Shown: positions 48,656 to 60,489, counted from the first letter of the stretch. The stretch is DNA of 64,000 nt from Todiramphus chloris collaris (GCA_025345505.1 JANVCC010000062.1:11553826-11617825); one strand, 5' to 3'. Program-made: numbers and translations. The notes: generated by a model from the sequence alone, not told the origin.

Positions 48656-48660
48656 CATGC

Positions 48661-51600
48661 GTACCACATGAACAATGTATAGCGACCTAAATTCGCCCTT
48701 ACTCAAAACCGGGCAAGAGGAGGGAGTGGAGGAGAAGCCTCATGCGGCAGCAAGGTTAAAATGGAGGAAGCAAAATTATCTGAGTGCAGGGCTGCGAGTC
48801 CTCTGTCTGGAGGCACAAGCTGTTGCTGAATATTAAGAAAGGGCAAAAGAATGACTGATGCCAGTGGAATAAGTACAAGTAGGAGCTCTGAATACAGAAA
48901 GAAACCCAAAGATCTGATAGTAGAAGGGACATCTTAGCAAACCACTGGAAAAATCAAGCTTTTGCCTTGTACCTATTGTTACCAAAGTTATCAGATGCAC
49001 GGGCCCCATCTGCTTTGGGTTTTTTTTTGCTTTTACTATATACATTATAAACTATTCTTCCTGGTGAGCTCACAGTATTTTTAATGGCACAAAAGCATTA
49101 CAGTATTTGCTTTCTAATATCCTTTTATATCTGTCCCTCTTAAAAAACAGATTTGTGTGGCTGACACCTGGAGGACCGCAGCTCTTTCAGAGGAGATGTC
49201 CTTGGAGCAGGGCTTCAGCACAGCTGTACAACCACGGTACTGGTACAGAACCAGGTCAGTCATCACAGCCTGTTGGGTCATTCCAACCTCTGCGTGAAAG
49301 CCACCAAAGCTGGTTGCAATGTTTGGGGTTTTTTCAGAGCAAGGGGAGAGCGGAGGAAGGGTTTGCTATTTATAAAGGTAATGCTGATTTTATTGGAACC
49401 CTCGATCTTATTCTTGCTGAAAACAAAACTGGTGTTGCTGATGTAAGTGGGATTTTACCAAAAGGGGCTGAAGCGGGCACAGTTTCCAGTTTTGTTCATA
49501 GGTGGGTGGTTTTTATTCAGTGTTTTAATTAAAACGGGAGTAGGACCATGCCCTTAATAACAAATAAAAGCCTAGGAAAAAGACAAGGAAAGCTTATTCC
49601 TGCAGAAATAAGTAACAAAACTTCACTCTGATATCATGCTATTTGGAGAAAACCCTGTTGCCTGAAAATAAGAAGGACAATATAATCTCCCATCAAACAA
49701 AGTCTCGGGGCTCAAACTCTTCTATCTGGAGCTTACACATGCGGGCATATCATTGGTAGAGCACAGATTTGTTTGCTCCCCAGGAATGATTTATTGGAGG
49801 CCATGGTGCAGACAAGTAAATATAGAAGCTTTGTGACATTTGATGAACCTTTCTGCAGCGCTGCTCTGCGACATGCAGAAAGCCCTTGAGCAGAGTGCGT
49901 ACAATTGCAGGGAGAGAGAAAGCAGGGACAGGGCTTTTGGTTTAACACCCGCTTGGCGAATCGAAACGCTGTCCTCTGGTGCTGTCTGCACCCCTGCTGT
50001 CAAGATGTTCCCCATCAGATTTCCTGACACCTTTTGACACGCAGAGATTCAGCTATCACCTCACCTACCCAGACAGGCCGAATGGCTCCTTGTTTCAGCA
50101 CTGTCATCCAAGAGCTGCAGATGTTACCTTTGTGTACAGACCCAAGCCCTGAAGCCCCCGCAGCCACTCCAGTTCTTCTGAGTTGGGGTGTCAGGTGGGT
50201 GCTGCTACTATTAAACTATCACTCATGGAGCTGTAGGTGCTGCCTTTAGCACTAAGGGTCTGGGTTTTTTCTCTGCCCATGTTTGGCAGGGGATTCCCAC
50301 AGCAGGGGATGTAAGGTTCCTGTCAAAGGCTGTGATGCTACATCCTGTGGATGAGGCCTGTTGTTATCATCCAGACAACATAAAACTTATGCTGCTCTGA
50401 ACATGAAAGCCCCAAGCTCTCAAAGGGTACTCAGTAAGAATAAAATCCAAGCATAAGCTAGAAATGGGAAAAAAAAAAAAAAATTATTTCATTTCCTTAA
50501 AGCTTCTAGTTTTATAGCTTTGACAAGAATAGGCATGGAAGTGAATGAGAAAATCACATTCCAGTAACTGGCAGTAAAAGTAGCAGTGTCAAGACTCAAT
50601 TTCAGCGCAAAGATAAATGAGATATTTGGCTTTGTGATTTCAAGAGGATATGTTAATACTTGCTTTTTAAGTCTGCTTTCAGAACCTGACATACTGGGTC
50701 CTTAAATCCTATCTCCTAAAAAGCTGTCCTTTGTTGCTGCAACATTTCTGCCATCTGTATTTTATGATAAAGGAGTATGCCAATGGGAGGTCAAACTCTT
50801 CTTAGACTTGCAGGGTCAGGTCTTGTAATAGCAGAATTTTTCCTTGCAATACCACAGGACTGTTACTTGCAAAAACTGAGGATGCGAGGCCTCCCACAGA
50901 AGGACTGAGCCCCCAGAGGAATTCAGAGGTCAGAGGCACAGTATCTCTGAAGAAATATTACAAGTATTTTTAAGCTGCCTGTCATTAAACTACCAGGATC
51001 AAAAGGAGACACATGGAAACTTTGTGATCTCTTGAGAAGGTAACAAGCAACATGAGACAGTCTTAGACTTTTTTCCTAATTTGTTACTTTATTTAAAACC
51101 CAGCAGACATAATTTTTAGATATTGAACAGTCTGCATTTTCATGGGACTGACTAGTTAAAATACGTCTTCCAGGGAAGACAGAAATAACTATTCTTGAAA
51201 TGCTGAGCAAGTCCAGAGACTTGCAACTATTTTCAGAATCCCCTTCCTCAGGAGCTTCTACGTCTGCTAAATAAAAATAACTGTGAACTTAGTGAATGAA
51301 TGCACAAGAGCCTGAGCACATTGGAATAGCGTATTAAAAGTACTTGTCCTTGCAAAAGTAGAAAAACAAAAGGTTTTTCAAATGCTTATATAGTGAGAAG
51401 CATTTTTATTTTATTCTGTTACTATAAACTAATCCAACTGTATTTACTGGTCTCCAAACATATTAGAAAAGAATATCCAGAAATAGTCTGTGCTGGATGA
51501 AACGTAATGAGCTAATCAGCATCTTTATCCCTATGTATATTTCGGAAGTGACGAAATTTCCAGTCCTAACTACACTGAAATAGCTCCTGTGAAAGTGACT

Positions 51601-53890
51601 TAAGCCAAGCTTCTCCTGCGATCTCCCTGCATGGGACTTACCACATTAGCCATCCTTTTTTAACCCATTACTAATTAATCGATGTTTTGTTTTTTTACTT
51701 CAGAGTAACTCCCACGCTCGTGTTGCTCTAAGATAAGCATCTTTCACAGTGAGAAGCCACCACTACAGAAGATGCACGAACCCCGTTCAGATACTAGTGT
51801 GAACGTTCCCTACAAAGAAAGCTGGAAAGTAGTTTTACCAAGGACCGGTAACTTTCACTCTTCCTTGACTTGTCACTCTGGTTTGGAGTTCCATGTCATG
51901 AGTTTGGACCTGATGCATTTTAGCCATCACCTATTCCTACTTCCCTGCCATTCTGGACCACACAACACTCTCCTGAGAAAATTTTAGTCCCTGAAAATAC
52001 ATTCCCATGAAAAAAACTCCATTTTGACAAACTGGAACTTTGTCCTGTACACGATTTAGAGATTTAAGCAATCTGTACGCAGCTTAGGAGTTCTGGCTGA
52101 AACTGTGAAGTCTGTACACACCTGCCCGTGTACATCAACTGACCTTTCCCTGTCTTGCCACCACGCAGAAGGGCAGTGGCATCTGGCCACCCAGTGCAGA
52201 ACAGAGGCAGTGACCGCTGTCCTGGGTAGGAAGTCACCTTCCCCCCCAAAAGCCCAGCTCTGGAGGGACAGCTTTACTGGAGAAAGGAGGAACGGGTGGG
52301 ATGGGTGAAGTCGCCTCGTGTCAAATCACTGTTTCCTTATGGGTCAGGAAGTCTCATGACTGGAGTAATAGGGAAGTTCAAGGAGGGCAGGTAAAACTCC
52401 CAGATGTACTTTTACTAGCTCGAGCCAAGGCGAGCTGCAGCGGGAGGAGCCGGCAAATACTGAGTGCTGCCAAGACACCTTAAGTAAATGAGGAGCTTCA
52501 TTAAGTGCACGCAGGATTTTATTTTATCCCCTGGAAGAGCTGTGCATTCGTGAAATAAAGAGAACTGTGCTTTCCACACCCAGAAACCTTGAGCAAAATC
52601 ATTATTTAGTGTCCATATTTGGGGCAGTATTTCAACTCTCAGAACTTATTTACTTCCCGCTGATTGTTTCCTAGTCCAGCAGTGTTCCAAAGCATCCCCA
52701 CAAAGGTGGTTCTAGCAGCTAACAAAACAGAAACCTGGGGGGCTGTTGACAGCGCTGAGGGGCAAATTCACGGGCAAGGTGTCGGAGTGCCAGTGTAAAA
52801 TTATATATAAAAATATAATTTTACGAGTATACAAATCTACCGAGTAAGAACGCCTGCGGCCACTAGATGGGGTATGGGTTCTGCCTTTTAATGAGTCTTA
52901 GTTGTGGGACTGTAAGAGGTTAAGAGGTGTTGAAGAGCTCAAATCTAATTTTAACTCACTTTGGCCCCCTTGGCATAACGCAGATCAAACTCGGTGAAAT
53001 GAGCTGTCGGCAGACCCCGCCAAACAGCTGTTTAAACTCTCCTTTTAGCATGGTATCCAGAGCCCAAATCAGAGTATCCCCATGAAGATTTCTCATCTTC
53101 TTTAAGGAAGTTACAAGAACTAAGATGGGCACTGTAACTGAAGTTCCTCTGAAATCAGGGCATTGCATTTTTATTTTTGTTTAATTTAATCTCGCCTATT
53201 GGTTTTATATGAGTAACGACAGGCTGCTCGAAGCGCTCTCCTTCAGCTACGTGACAGTTCCTCTATAGGGAGTGATGATCCAAGAGCCATTTCTTGGTGT
53301 AACAGGATGAAGAGGAGGACTCCCAGCAGGTATTGTTAAGTGCCTGACCCAAACGTTAGGAGTCGTGGCTCAGCGATCAGTTTGCAGGCCAGAGTGAGAG
53401 CCGCCCTTAGGGCAACAGCTCTCTCTGTGACTGCAATTCATATTTGCTTTTCAGTTTGTTAAACTCTTTCTGGTGGACATGGCTTGAACTTGATGTCAGC
53501 ATCCTGTCTCCTGGGTTGATGCTGTTGGTGAGTTTATTAACATGTTCTTAAGGCAATGCCATAATTCTTCGCCGCTTGCTGTGAGGTACGTCAATCACTT
53601 CAGGTCCAAGCGGCTCGCTGGCAGGAGTGAACTCCCTGTCGCCTCATTACTGTAAGTGACAGCAGAATGGTCTGGAAGAAGCGCAGCAGTGCCGCAGGGG
53701 TTGGCCCAGACCTGCTTTGAAGGCCCGCCGAGGAACACGGCCGGGCAGGCTGCTCCCCCAGGCCGGTGGGCTTCAGCTGTGGCCAAGGCAGAGGCCTGGG
53801 CTGTGCGCCCCAGGACGGCACACGGGGAATTTGCCCCACCGTTAGAAAACAATCCTTTTGAGGTTAGTGTGGTTGAGGGCTGGCCTTGGC
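48661..53890. other. Intergenic region, right part
   Basis: AT-rich unique-looking DNA between solo LTR copy 3 and the CR1 fragment before RAB33B. A simple A run is at 50468-50483, and GC content rises from about 53.6 kb. Open frames here are of chance length and match no family I recognise. Confidence 0.6.
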
Positions 53891-53892
53891 AC

Positions 53893-54056
53893 TGCCTCCA
53901 GCTCCCTGCCAGGAGGTTGCAGTGCGGTGGGTGCTGGTCTGTTCTCCCGGGCACCAAGTGACAGGAGCAGAGGAACGGGCCTCAGGTTGTGCCAGGGGAG
54001 GTTGAGGTTGGACACTGGGGAAAACTCCTTCCCTGACAGGGCTGCCCGGGGAGGGG
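53893..54056 (+). mobile_element. CR1 LINE fragment abutting the RAB33B promoter
   Basis: Matches the CR1 3' region: AGGAGGTTGCAGTGCGGTGG, then GGTCTGTTCTCCCGGGCACC, then CAGGTTGTGCCAGGGGAGGT and CTTCCCTGACAGGGCTGCC. It lacks the terminal part of CR1 and is GC-enriched and diverged. Edges approximate. Confidence 0.8.
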
Positions 54057-54233
54057 GGGGAGGCACCAGCCCTGCAGGGGTCTCCGGGCCCCGTGGAAGC
54101 GGTGCCGAGGGGCGGGGCTGGCGGTGCTGGGGCAGTGCCGGTTCAGGGCCGGACTCGAAGACCCGACCGGTCCGTACCCGCTGAGACTCTCCGGCCGCCC
54201 CTGCCGCCGCCAGCGCCACGGCCAGCGCCGCGC

Positions 54234-54243
54234 TCTCGCGAGA
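54234..54243. promoter_or_regulatory. TCTCGCGAGA element (BANP/Kaiso-type)
   Basis: Exact 10-bp palindrome, followed at once by TCTCGCGGC, a second near-copy. This element is known from CpG-island promoters of housekeeping genes and is bound by BANP when unmethylated. Confidence 0.65.
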
Positions 54244-54289
54244 TCTCGCGGCGGCAGGCGGATGGCCGGTGCCGTGCCGTGCCGCGCCG

Positions 54290-54309
54290 TGACGCGACGT
54301 GACGTGACG
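54290..54309 (+). promoter_or_regulatory. Three TGACG CRE half-sites
   Basis: TGACG occurs at 54290-54294, 54300-54304 and 54305-54309. These are half-sites for CREB/ATF proteins; none forms the full TGACGTCA palindrome. Confidence 0.4.
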
Positions 54310-54410
54310 CGGCGCGGTGGCACCGGCGTCGCGCGCTGGGCGGGAGGGTGCCGAGTCCGCGCGGCGGCGGTTAACGGAGCGCGGGGCGCGCGCCCGCCGC
54401 GCGGGAGAGA

Positions 54411-54441
54411 GCAGCAGCAGCAGCAGCCGCAGCAGCAGCAG
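54411..54441 (+). repeat. Interrupted GCA repeat in RAB33B 5'UTR
   Basis: Five GCA units, one GCC, then four GCA units, about 90-115 bp upstream of the start codon. Confidence 0.8.
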
Positions 54442-54526
54442 GAGGGGAGCGGGGCGGTCGCGATCGCGTCCCCATCCCCGTTCCCGTTGCCGTCCGCCCC
54501 GGGCTCCTCATCCCCCCTCCGGAGCG

Positions 54527-54775
54527 ATGATGGCCGCGGCGGCCGACCTGGAGTCCTCGCTGGAACTGAGCCTGACGGGCAGCGGCGCGCTCCCCGGCGG
54601 GCTGCCTCCTGCGCGCTCCCGCATCTTCAAGATCATCGTCATCGGGGACTCGAACGTGGGCAAGACGTGCCTCACCTACCGCTTCTGCGCCGGCCGCTTC
54701 CCGCAGCGCACCGAGGCCACCATCGGCGTGGACTTCCGCGAGCGGGCTGTCAACATCGACGGCGAGCGCATCAAG
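54527..54775 (+). CDS. RAB33B: RAB33B coding exon 1
   Basis: 83 codons with the N-terminal extension, P-loop and switch I, up to DGERIK. Donor AAG|GTACGG, followed 5 nt later by a GACGG pentamer repeat. No stop lies upstream in frame back to about 54317, but no ATG either, so 54527 is the first in-frame ATG. Confidence 0.96.
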
Positions 54776-57700
54776 GTACGGACGGGACGGGACGGGACGG
54801 GACGGGACGGGACTCGCCGCCCTCCCCGCCCCGGTGCTCGGCCCTGCCAGCCCCGGGCGAGGCCACCGGCATTGGGAGCGCTGGCCGGCCGCGGCCTGGT
54901 GGCGGCCTGCGGCGGCACGGCCGCTTCGGGCCTTGCCCGGAGCCGAGGCGCTTGGAGGGGGCACCCGCCGGGCCCCAACCCCGCCGCTCCAGGAGGCAGC
55001 AGCGCGGGCCTGGCGCGGGGCTCCGGCGGCGCTGCAGGCAGCGGCAGGGGACCCGGCAGAGCGGGAGATGCCGGTGCTGACAGGCCCGGCAGCCTCGGCC
55101 AGCGCCCCGGCGGCTGAGCTGCAGAAGCCGGGGCAGCTGGCAGGGCTGGCGTGAGGACGGGACGTGGCAGCCTTCCCTGCCTTGCCGCCCGCAGGCATCC
55201 TGCCGCGGGGTAGGCTTCCTAGGCTCCCCGTCACAGCTCCGTGCCCCAGAGGCTCAGTGCGGTTGTGTCTCCTAGCCTCGGCTGTGTCTGCTTCTCAACT
55301 TTGTTCAAAGCTGGTTTGCCTTGCTCCTGTTGGAATTATGGTATAGGCTTCTGCAATGATGACAGATTTCTACCGTAGGCCAAATGTTTGCACAGCTTTT
55401 GGTAGGTGTTAATAATTTATCCTTAAAATGGGCTTACAGCAAGATCTCTTAATTACCAGTATTTTAATGGTGGTGTCAGCCTGGTATCAGCAGCTGGTTG
55501 CCTCCCAGAAATTCTGCTTCTGTGTTTTATCAAGGATCACACTTACTTGACTTAACTTTCAAGTCCACAAAGCTAGGTAGATGCTGCTCTTAAGAATATT
55601 CTGCTTTAAAAATGTCCCGTTAAGAAGCTGAACATTGTTCACGAGTGAACTGCTACATCAGTAACAGCGACATGTTGCAACTTTCAGGGTTTTTCTAGGA
55701 TTCTGGTAAGATTGCTGCATGGACCTGGGGGTGCTGGTTGACATCTGTCTGAATAGGAGCCAGCAGTGTGCCCAGGTGGTCAAGAAGGCCAACAACATCC
55801 TGGCTTGGATCAGAAATACTGTGGCCAGCAGGACTACAGGAGTGATTGTCCTCCTGTCCTTGGCACTGGTGAGGCCACACTTTGAATACTGCATTCAGTT
55901 TTGGGCCCCTCACTACAAGAAGGACACTGAGGTGCTGGAGTGTGTCCAGAGGAGGGCAACAAAACCAGTGAAGGATCTACAGAATAAATATTAAGAGGAG
56001 CAGCTTAGGCAACTGGTGTTGTTTATAGGGCAAGAGGAAATGGCCTCGAGTGATGCCAAGGGAGGTTTAGGTTGGATATTAGGAAACATTTCTTCACCCA
56101 AAGGGTTGTCAAGCCCTGGAACAGGCTGCCCAGGGAGGTGGCAGAGTCCCCATCCCTGGAGGTATTTCAGAGCTGTGTAGACGTGGTGCTGAGGGACGTG
56201 GTCTTGTGGTGCCCTGGCAGTGCTGGGTTAACAGTTGGACTTGCTGATCTTAAAGGTCTCTCCCAGCCAAAATGATTCTATGATTCTGTGTTTAGGCAGA
56301 TGTGGTACAGACCTGGACAGCAACAGGTTGGATACGTTGCTCACATTTGACTCTTGCTTTTTACTCTGTAGGTAAAACTTAGTCTTAGAAAATTAATTTA
56401 GGGGAAAAGTTGGATGGGAGTTAAAAATACTCTTTTTCCTTCTTTGCACTGTAAAGCAAATTCTAAAAGTGTATGAAATGTACTTTACCAAAATACACTT
56501 TACCAGTAGATACATAAATGCTAGCGGTGATCCTAACGGTCGTTTGCAGATCAGACAACTAGCTGCTTACAAATGTAGTTTGCTTACGAGGAGTAACGTG
56601 GTTTTAACTGGTTTTAAGCAGAATCCCCTTCTACTTCTGTATCACAGTTGTTTCCATGAAAAAAGTGTCATGATGTATAGAAAAAGGGACTAACTGTAGT
56701 CTTGGCATTATACTTTCGTGTTTCTTCTCAGTCGGCTTTGTAGTTACAGCTTGCAGTCACGTAGCTGAAAGATGTAGTTTTAACTCGCTTACTGATGAAA
56801 GAAATTGCGGAGAGTGTGTCAGTCCATTTGCTTTCCCTCTGTTGTCTTCTTTTTCCCTTCATATGCTTCTTTTTTAATTAAAAAAAGAAAAAGGAGTGAG
56901 ATGCTTTGTTCCTCTTTTTCTTTACAAAACCACTGACCAGCACTTTTTTGACTGATAGCTGGGATTCTGTACTCCCTGGTCTGCTGCTGTCCGTGACAGA
57001 GGAGAGAACCTCCTAAGGGATATCTTCTTGTCAGCACCAGCTTCTTGACTGACATTTTCACCACCTCTGGGTTATGCCCAGCCTTTGCTGGAGAGAAGTG
57101 AAGAAGAGTACAGCCTAAAGCACAGTCCTGAGATGTTTTGCATAGGTTATAGTGCCATTTTGTTCTGTATGTTGTGTTAGGTTCTTTGGCTGCATTTTTG
57201 AGACTGTTACCTGTTAAATATTCCAGATCTGGTTGAGGAAGGTGGAGAACTGAAGGTGGCTTTTCTGAGACACATTGTTTTCTAGGAAGTTCTGTTTCAG
57301 CTTTAGAAGGAATAAACTTTATCATTATGGCCAGGACTCTCTAGCTCTTAGGGGACTGCTGTGTGTCATCAAGTACGTACCAGTTTCTGGTTTTTTGACA
57401 CCTCCTCTCACTCATCTTCACCTTTCTTGCCTGTCTCAGTGAGCTCCAGCAACACCTGTTGAACCAGGACAGAGAGAAGCCCAGACAAACCGAATTACCT
57501 CTGTTCTGGCTGTGCTCTGAAGGGCTTGCTGAGCACAGGAATTTTTCCTCTTGAATAATTGAGATTATGAAGTCATGTCTTCTCTGTCTCTCTTTTCCCT
57601 TCCCCCAGCCAGCTGGATGGCCATTCTTGTGCTGCTACAGAAGGGAGCGTTTCCCTCGCAGCTGGAAAAATGCTGTGTCATTGGCAGGAACACAGGCACA

Positions 57701-60489
57701 GTTCTCACTGGGGGTCTCCACACAGGAGCTGGGTGGAATTCCAAGACACAGGGACGAGTGTATTCCTTTGTAGCTTGTACGGGAGGGTAATGGCTTCATA
57801 CGAAACACCAGTGCCTGGATGTGATGAACTTTTACATTCTGTCTTTTCCTCTCCTTAAAGTGATCTAAGCATTGAAAATTGAAGAAAACCATGATGTCAC
57901 TCTTTACTGACCTACGTGCAAAGGAAATTCAAAGAACAAAGTCCAAACATCATTCAGTGTACATTGAAGCTCTTCAGGTTGTTTTCTCACGTCTTGTAAA
58001 AGGAGACATAGTTTACCATTTTCTCTTTATTAAAAGCCAGTCATGTTTTTACCAGCCTGTTATAAACCGTGCACGCAAAGGGAGTCTTTGTTTAGAAAAC
58101 AGCTTTTCTGGAGACGCAGAAAGGAGTCAGAAGGTGGGAGGTGACAGCTGAGTCAATATATTGAAGTGACATTTGTCTTTCCTAGGGAGCATGACACAGT
58201 GATTCTCTGCACAGTTCTGTTAGCTGGGTTATGCTGGTAACATGAGCATTTTCAGTGTGGTTTTGTTTTTCAGTAGAGCAGATATTTGGGGAGGGCCAGA
58301 AATGGAACGGTCCCCTCTAAGTTCACCTGCTAAGAGGAAAAAAGACACTTGTAAAATGTGAAATTTTCAATCTTGCGGAAGGATTTAGTTCTAATGCTTC
58401 CATGCCAAGAATTTTTCGTATTATAAATTTGAGATAGTACCCTTCAAGCTTGAAAGCTGCATGCAAGTAAAATTTCAGAGGTGCTGTTAGTTTGATTCTC
58501 TCTTTACTGCCCAGCCTGGGAATGCACTTGCGGATCTGTGCTTGACTGAAGCACGACTGATTTCCGCTCTGTGAAAGAGGTGGGGGGGGAAATGTAAACT
58601 CACAGCTGCCTGTAAAAATGAGCTCCCTCTTGAAATTAATTTGATATAGCATCTTCTAAGATTATCTGTAGTGAATCCTTAACGTTATGTTATCCGAACA
58701 TAAGGATTACTTCACTCTGTGCTTCTTTCTTCTCCCTTTGACAAATTCCAAATTAATGAGAATTTTCCATGAGCCTCCTGACTTTGTAATGTTTGATAGT
58801 GCATAGAACAAGAAATGTCTCTCATCTGGGTAAGTGAAAGAATCTCACCCAAAGTTAAGTGCTATATTTAATCTGATTGTCTGCACTCCCTTATCAGAGC
58901 ATGGAGATGCAGTCTGTTAGGAGCGTAACACCATTGGCAAAAAGCAGGTATTTGCTCTAAACGAGAGGGATTGCAGCTGACTGCTGCTTGCTGTGATTTG
59001 AGGCTGGGGCAACTTGCCTTGCTTGTCTTAATAATCATAACAACCCTTTTAGAAGCATCATATGGATCTTTGTAGGTCTGTGGATCAGAAGCTGCAGATA
59101 ACTGGAATTGACTACAGAAGGCAAGCTGTTCTGATGGGAGTTCTCAGTTTTCCTGTTGAAACCAGTAACTGTCATTTCCACCTGCTCTAATCCCAGTTTT
59201 TGTCAAGGATGGGTGTCCAGGGTTGAACATAATATTGCAGAAAGTGTCACACCATCCTGAAACATCACTTAGTCTTTTTCCTTCACACTATCACACTAGT
59301 GACTCATAACGTCCTGTGATTGACTCGTGTATTTGGATCGTCATCTGTTTTAATAATTTCCAAGCTGATGAATCCTGCACTTATAGGAAAAGTCTTTATC
59401 ATTAGTCACTGTTATCAAGACTTTGCATCTGCTTCTATTCAGTTTCACCCTATTTCTACTGTCCCAGCTTTCAAAGAAAAAAATTATGTGATACTTTAAT
59501 CCTCCTCTCCATCAGCGATACATCCTCGCTTCTTGCCATCAGCAAATTTTTCCTGGCACTTGGGTATTGGTTTTTATTAATGTCAAAGTCACTGGTAAAA
59601 ACAGTAAACAAGGTAACTTTCTATACACTTTCTAAGGTCCACTGAAACATTTGGATCAAAAGAATGCAGAACTATGGTAATGGGAGAACAATTTCTTCAG
59701 GGGAAGAGATGGGATTTTAAATTGACCTTCATCGTTTACAGAACATTTAATACTCCTTGAATTCTGAGTCTAAAGAAGAGTTCTTCTTTCATTCCCAGGG
59801 AGGAAACATTTCTTTCTGACATTTCCTGCTCAAAAGTTAAAAGCTAAAGTACTGATCTGAACTTGTGTAAAAGCAACGGTGTTCTTCAGCACAAACTTTT
59901 CAGTATGACTAATTCAGAGGAGTGGATTTCTGTGATGGTCTGACTCCCCGAGCTACAGGGGATTGGAATTATTTTCCAACACAAGTAATAAACCTGTTTG
60001 TTTTGTTTTGTTTTTTTCCCCTCTCGTTGTCTTTTCCCTTTTCAGATCCAGCTGTGGGACACGGCAGGCCAGGAGCGCTTCAGGAAGAGCATGGTGCAGC
60101 ACTATTACAGGAACGTACACGCTGTCGTGTTTGTGTACGACATGACAAACATTGCCAGCTTCCACAGTCTGCCCTCCTGGATAGAGGAATGCAAACAGCA
60201 CCTCCTTGCCAGCGATATACCACGGATTCTGGTTGGAAATAAATGTGACCTGAGAAGTGCTATTCAGGTACCTACGGACTTGGCCCAGAAGTTTGCTGAT
60301 ACTCACAGTATGCCCTTATTTGAAACCTCTGCCAAAAACCCCAATGACAATGACCATGTGGAGGCCATATTTATGACGCTGGCTCACAAGCTTAAAAGCC
60401 ACAAGCCATTAATGCTTAGTCAACCCCCAGATCGAGATGAAATACATATAAAGCCTGAACCAAAACCTGCCATGACCTGCTGGTGTTAA
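54527..60489 (+). CDS. RAB33B: RAB33B, Golgi Rab GTPase (2 coding exons)
   Basis: Rab-family small GTPase that acts in Golgi-to-ER traffic and binds ATG16L1 in autophagosome formation. Exons 54527-54775 and 60046-60489 join in phase 0 to 230 codons plus stop (human 229). The P-loop GDSNVGKT is at residues 40-47, the switch I threonine in ATIGVDF at 64-70, WDTAGQE at 87-93, the base-binding NKCD at 148-151 and ETSAK at 176-180. It ends in CWC, a double-cysteine geranylgeranylation signal. Residues after the P-loop are nearly those of mammalian RAB33B; the 30-residue N-terminus is diverged. ATG ATG lies at the start: the first is taken because both are in frame, and initiating at the second would give 229 residues, the human length. 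Positioned downstream of NAA15 in the same direction, as in human. Confidence 0.97.
54781..54813 (+). repeat. (GACGG)n microsatellite at the RAB33B donor
   Basis: Six GACGG units plus GAC beginning at the sixth base of the RAB33B intron. Confidence 0.9.
55719..56290 (+). mobile_element. CR1 LINE, 5'-truncated, with 3' end
   Basis: Begins in the end of the CR1 reverse transcriptase region (GACCTGGGGGTGCTGGTTGA; conceptual motifs [10 protein letters not shown] and [10 protein letters not shown]) and runs to the tail CTTAAAGGTCTCTCCCAGCC and the terminal octamers ATGATTCTATGATTCTGTG. Compared with the usual CR1 3' region there is an internal loss of roughly 100 bp near 56025. Inactive: truncated at the 5' end and interrupted by stops. 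Confidence 0.93.
60046..60489 (+). CDS. RAB33B: RAB33B coding exon 2
   Basis: Acceptor CTTTTCCCTTTTCAG. Encodes [20 protein letters not shown] to the C-terminal PKPAMTCWC and TAA at 60487-60489. 147 codons with switch II, NKCD and ETSAK boxes all intact. Confidence 0.97.
   Translation: MQLWDTAGQERFRKSMVQHYYRNVHAVVFVYDMTNIASFHSLPSWIEECKQHLLASDIPRILVGNKCDLRSAIQVPTDLAQKFADTHSMPLFETSAKNPNDNDHVEAIFMTLAHKLKSHKPLMLSQPPDRDEIHIKPEPKPAMTCWC

Larger units (their letters stand above)
54057..54526 (+). promoter_or_regulatory. RAB33B: RAB33B CpG-island promoter and 5'UTR
   Basis: Very GC- and CpG-rich DNA directly before the start codon; the island continues to about 55260. It holds a TCTCGCGAGA element (54234-54243) with a second half-site, three TGACG motifs (54290-54309) and a GCA trinucleotide repeat in the probable 5'UTR. 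The transcription start cannot be fixed from sequence but is probably between 54240 and 54400. Confidence 0.75.
54776..60045 (+). other. RAB33B: RAB33B intron (5.27 kb)
   Basis: Starts within the CpG island and then becomes AT-rich. It contains the GACGG microsatellite and a CR1 element at 55719-56290. A 168-codon minus-strand open frame at 56819-57325 is of the length expected by chance. Confidence 0.85.

Noticed and set aside
49107..49532. 141-codon plus-strand open frame in the intergenic region
   Set aside because: No recognisable domain or promoter, composition unremarkable, chance length.
54317..54526. N-terminal extension of RAB33B in frame upstream of the ATG
   Set aside because: The extension begins at GTG, not ATG, gives a serine/arginine-rich sequence from the GCA repeat and has no counterpart in the known protein.
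54124..55234. Open frames of 318 (+), 266 (+) and 287 (-) codons
   Set aside because: CpG-island DNA has few stop codons. Only the part from 54527 to 54775 in the RAB33B frame is coding; the rest is 5'UTR, intron or shadow.
55719..55994. 91-codon frame resembling a reverse transcriptase end
   Set aside because: It is part of the 5'-truncated CR1 LINE, annotated as a mobile element and not as a gene.
56819..57325. 168-codon minus-strand open frame in the RAB33B intron
   Set aside because: At this base composition a few frames of such length are expected by chance in 64 kb; no domain, no family resemblance and no splice context.
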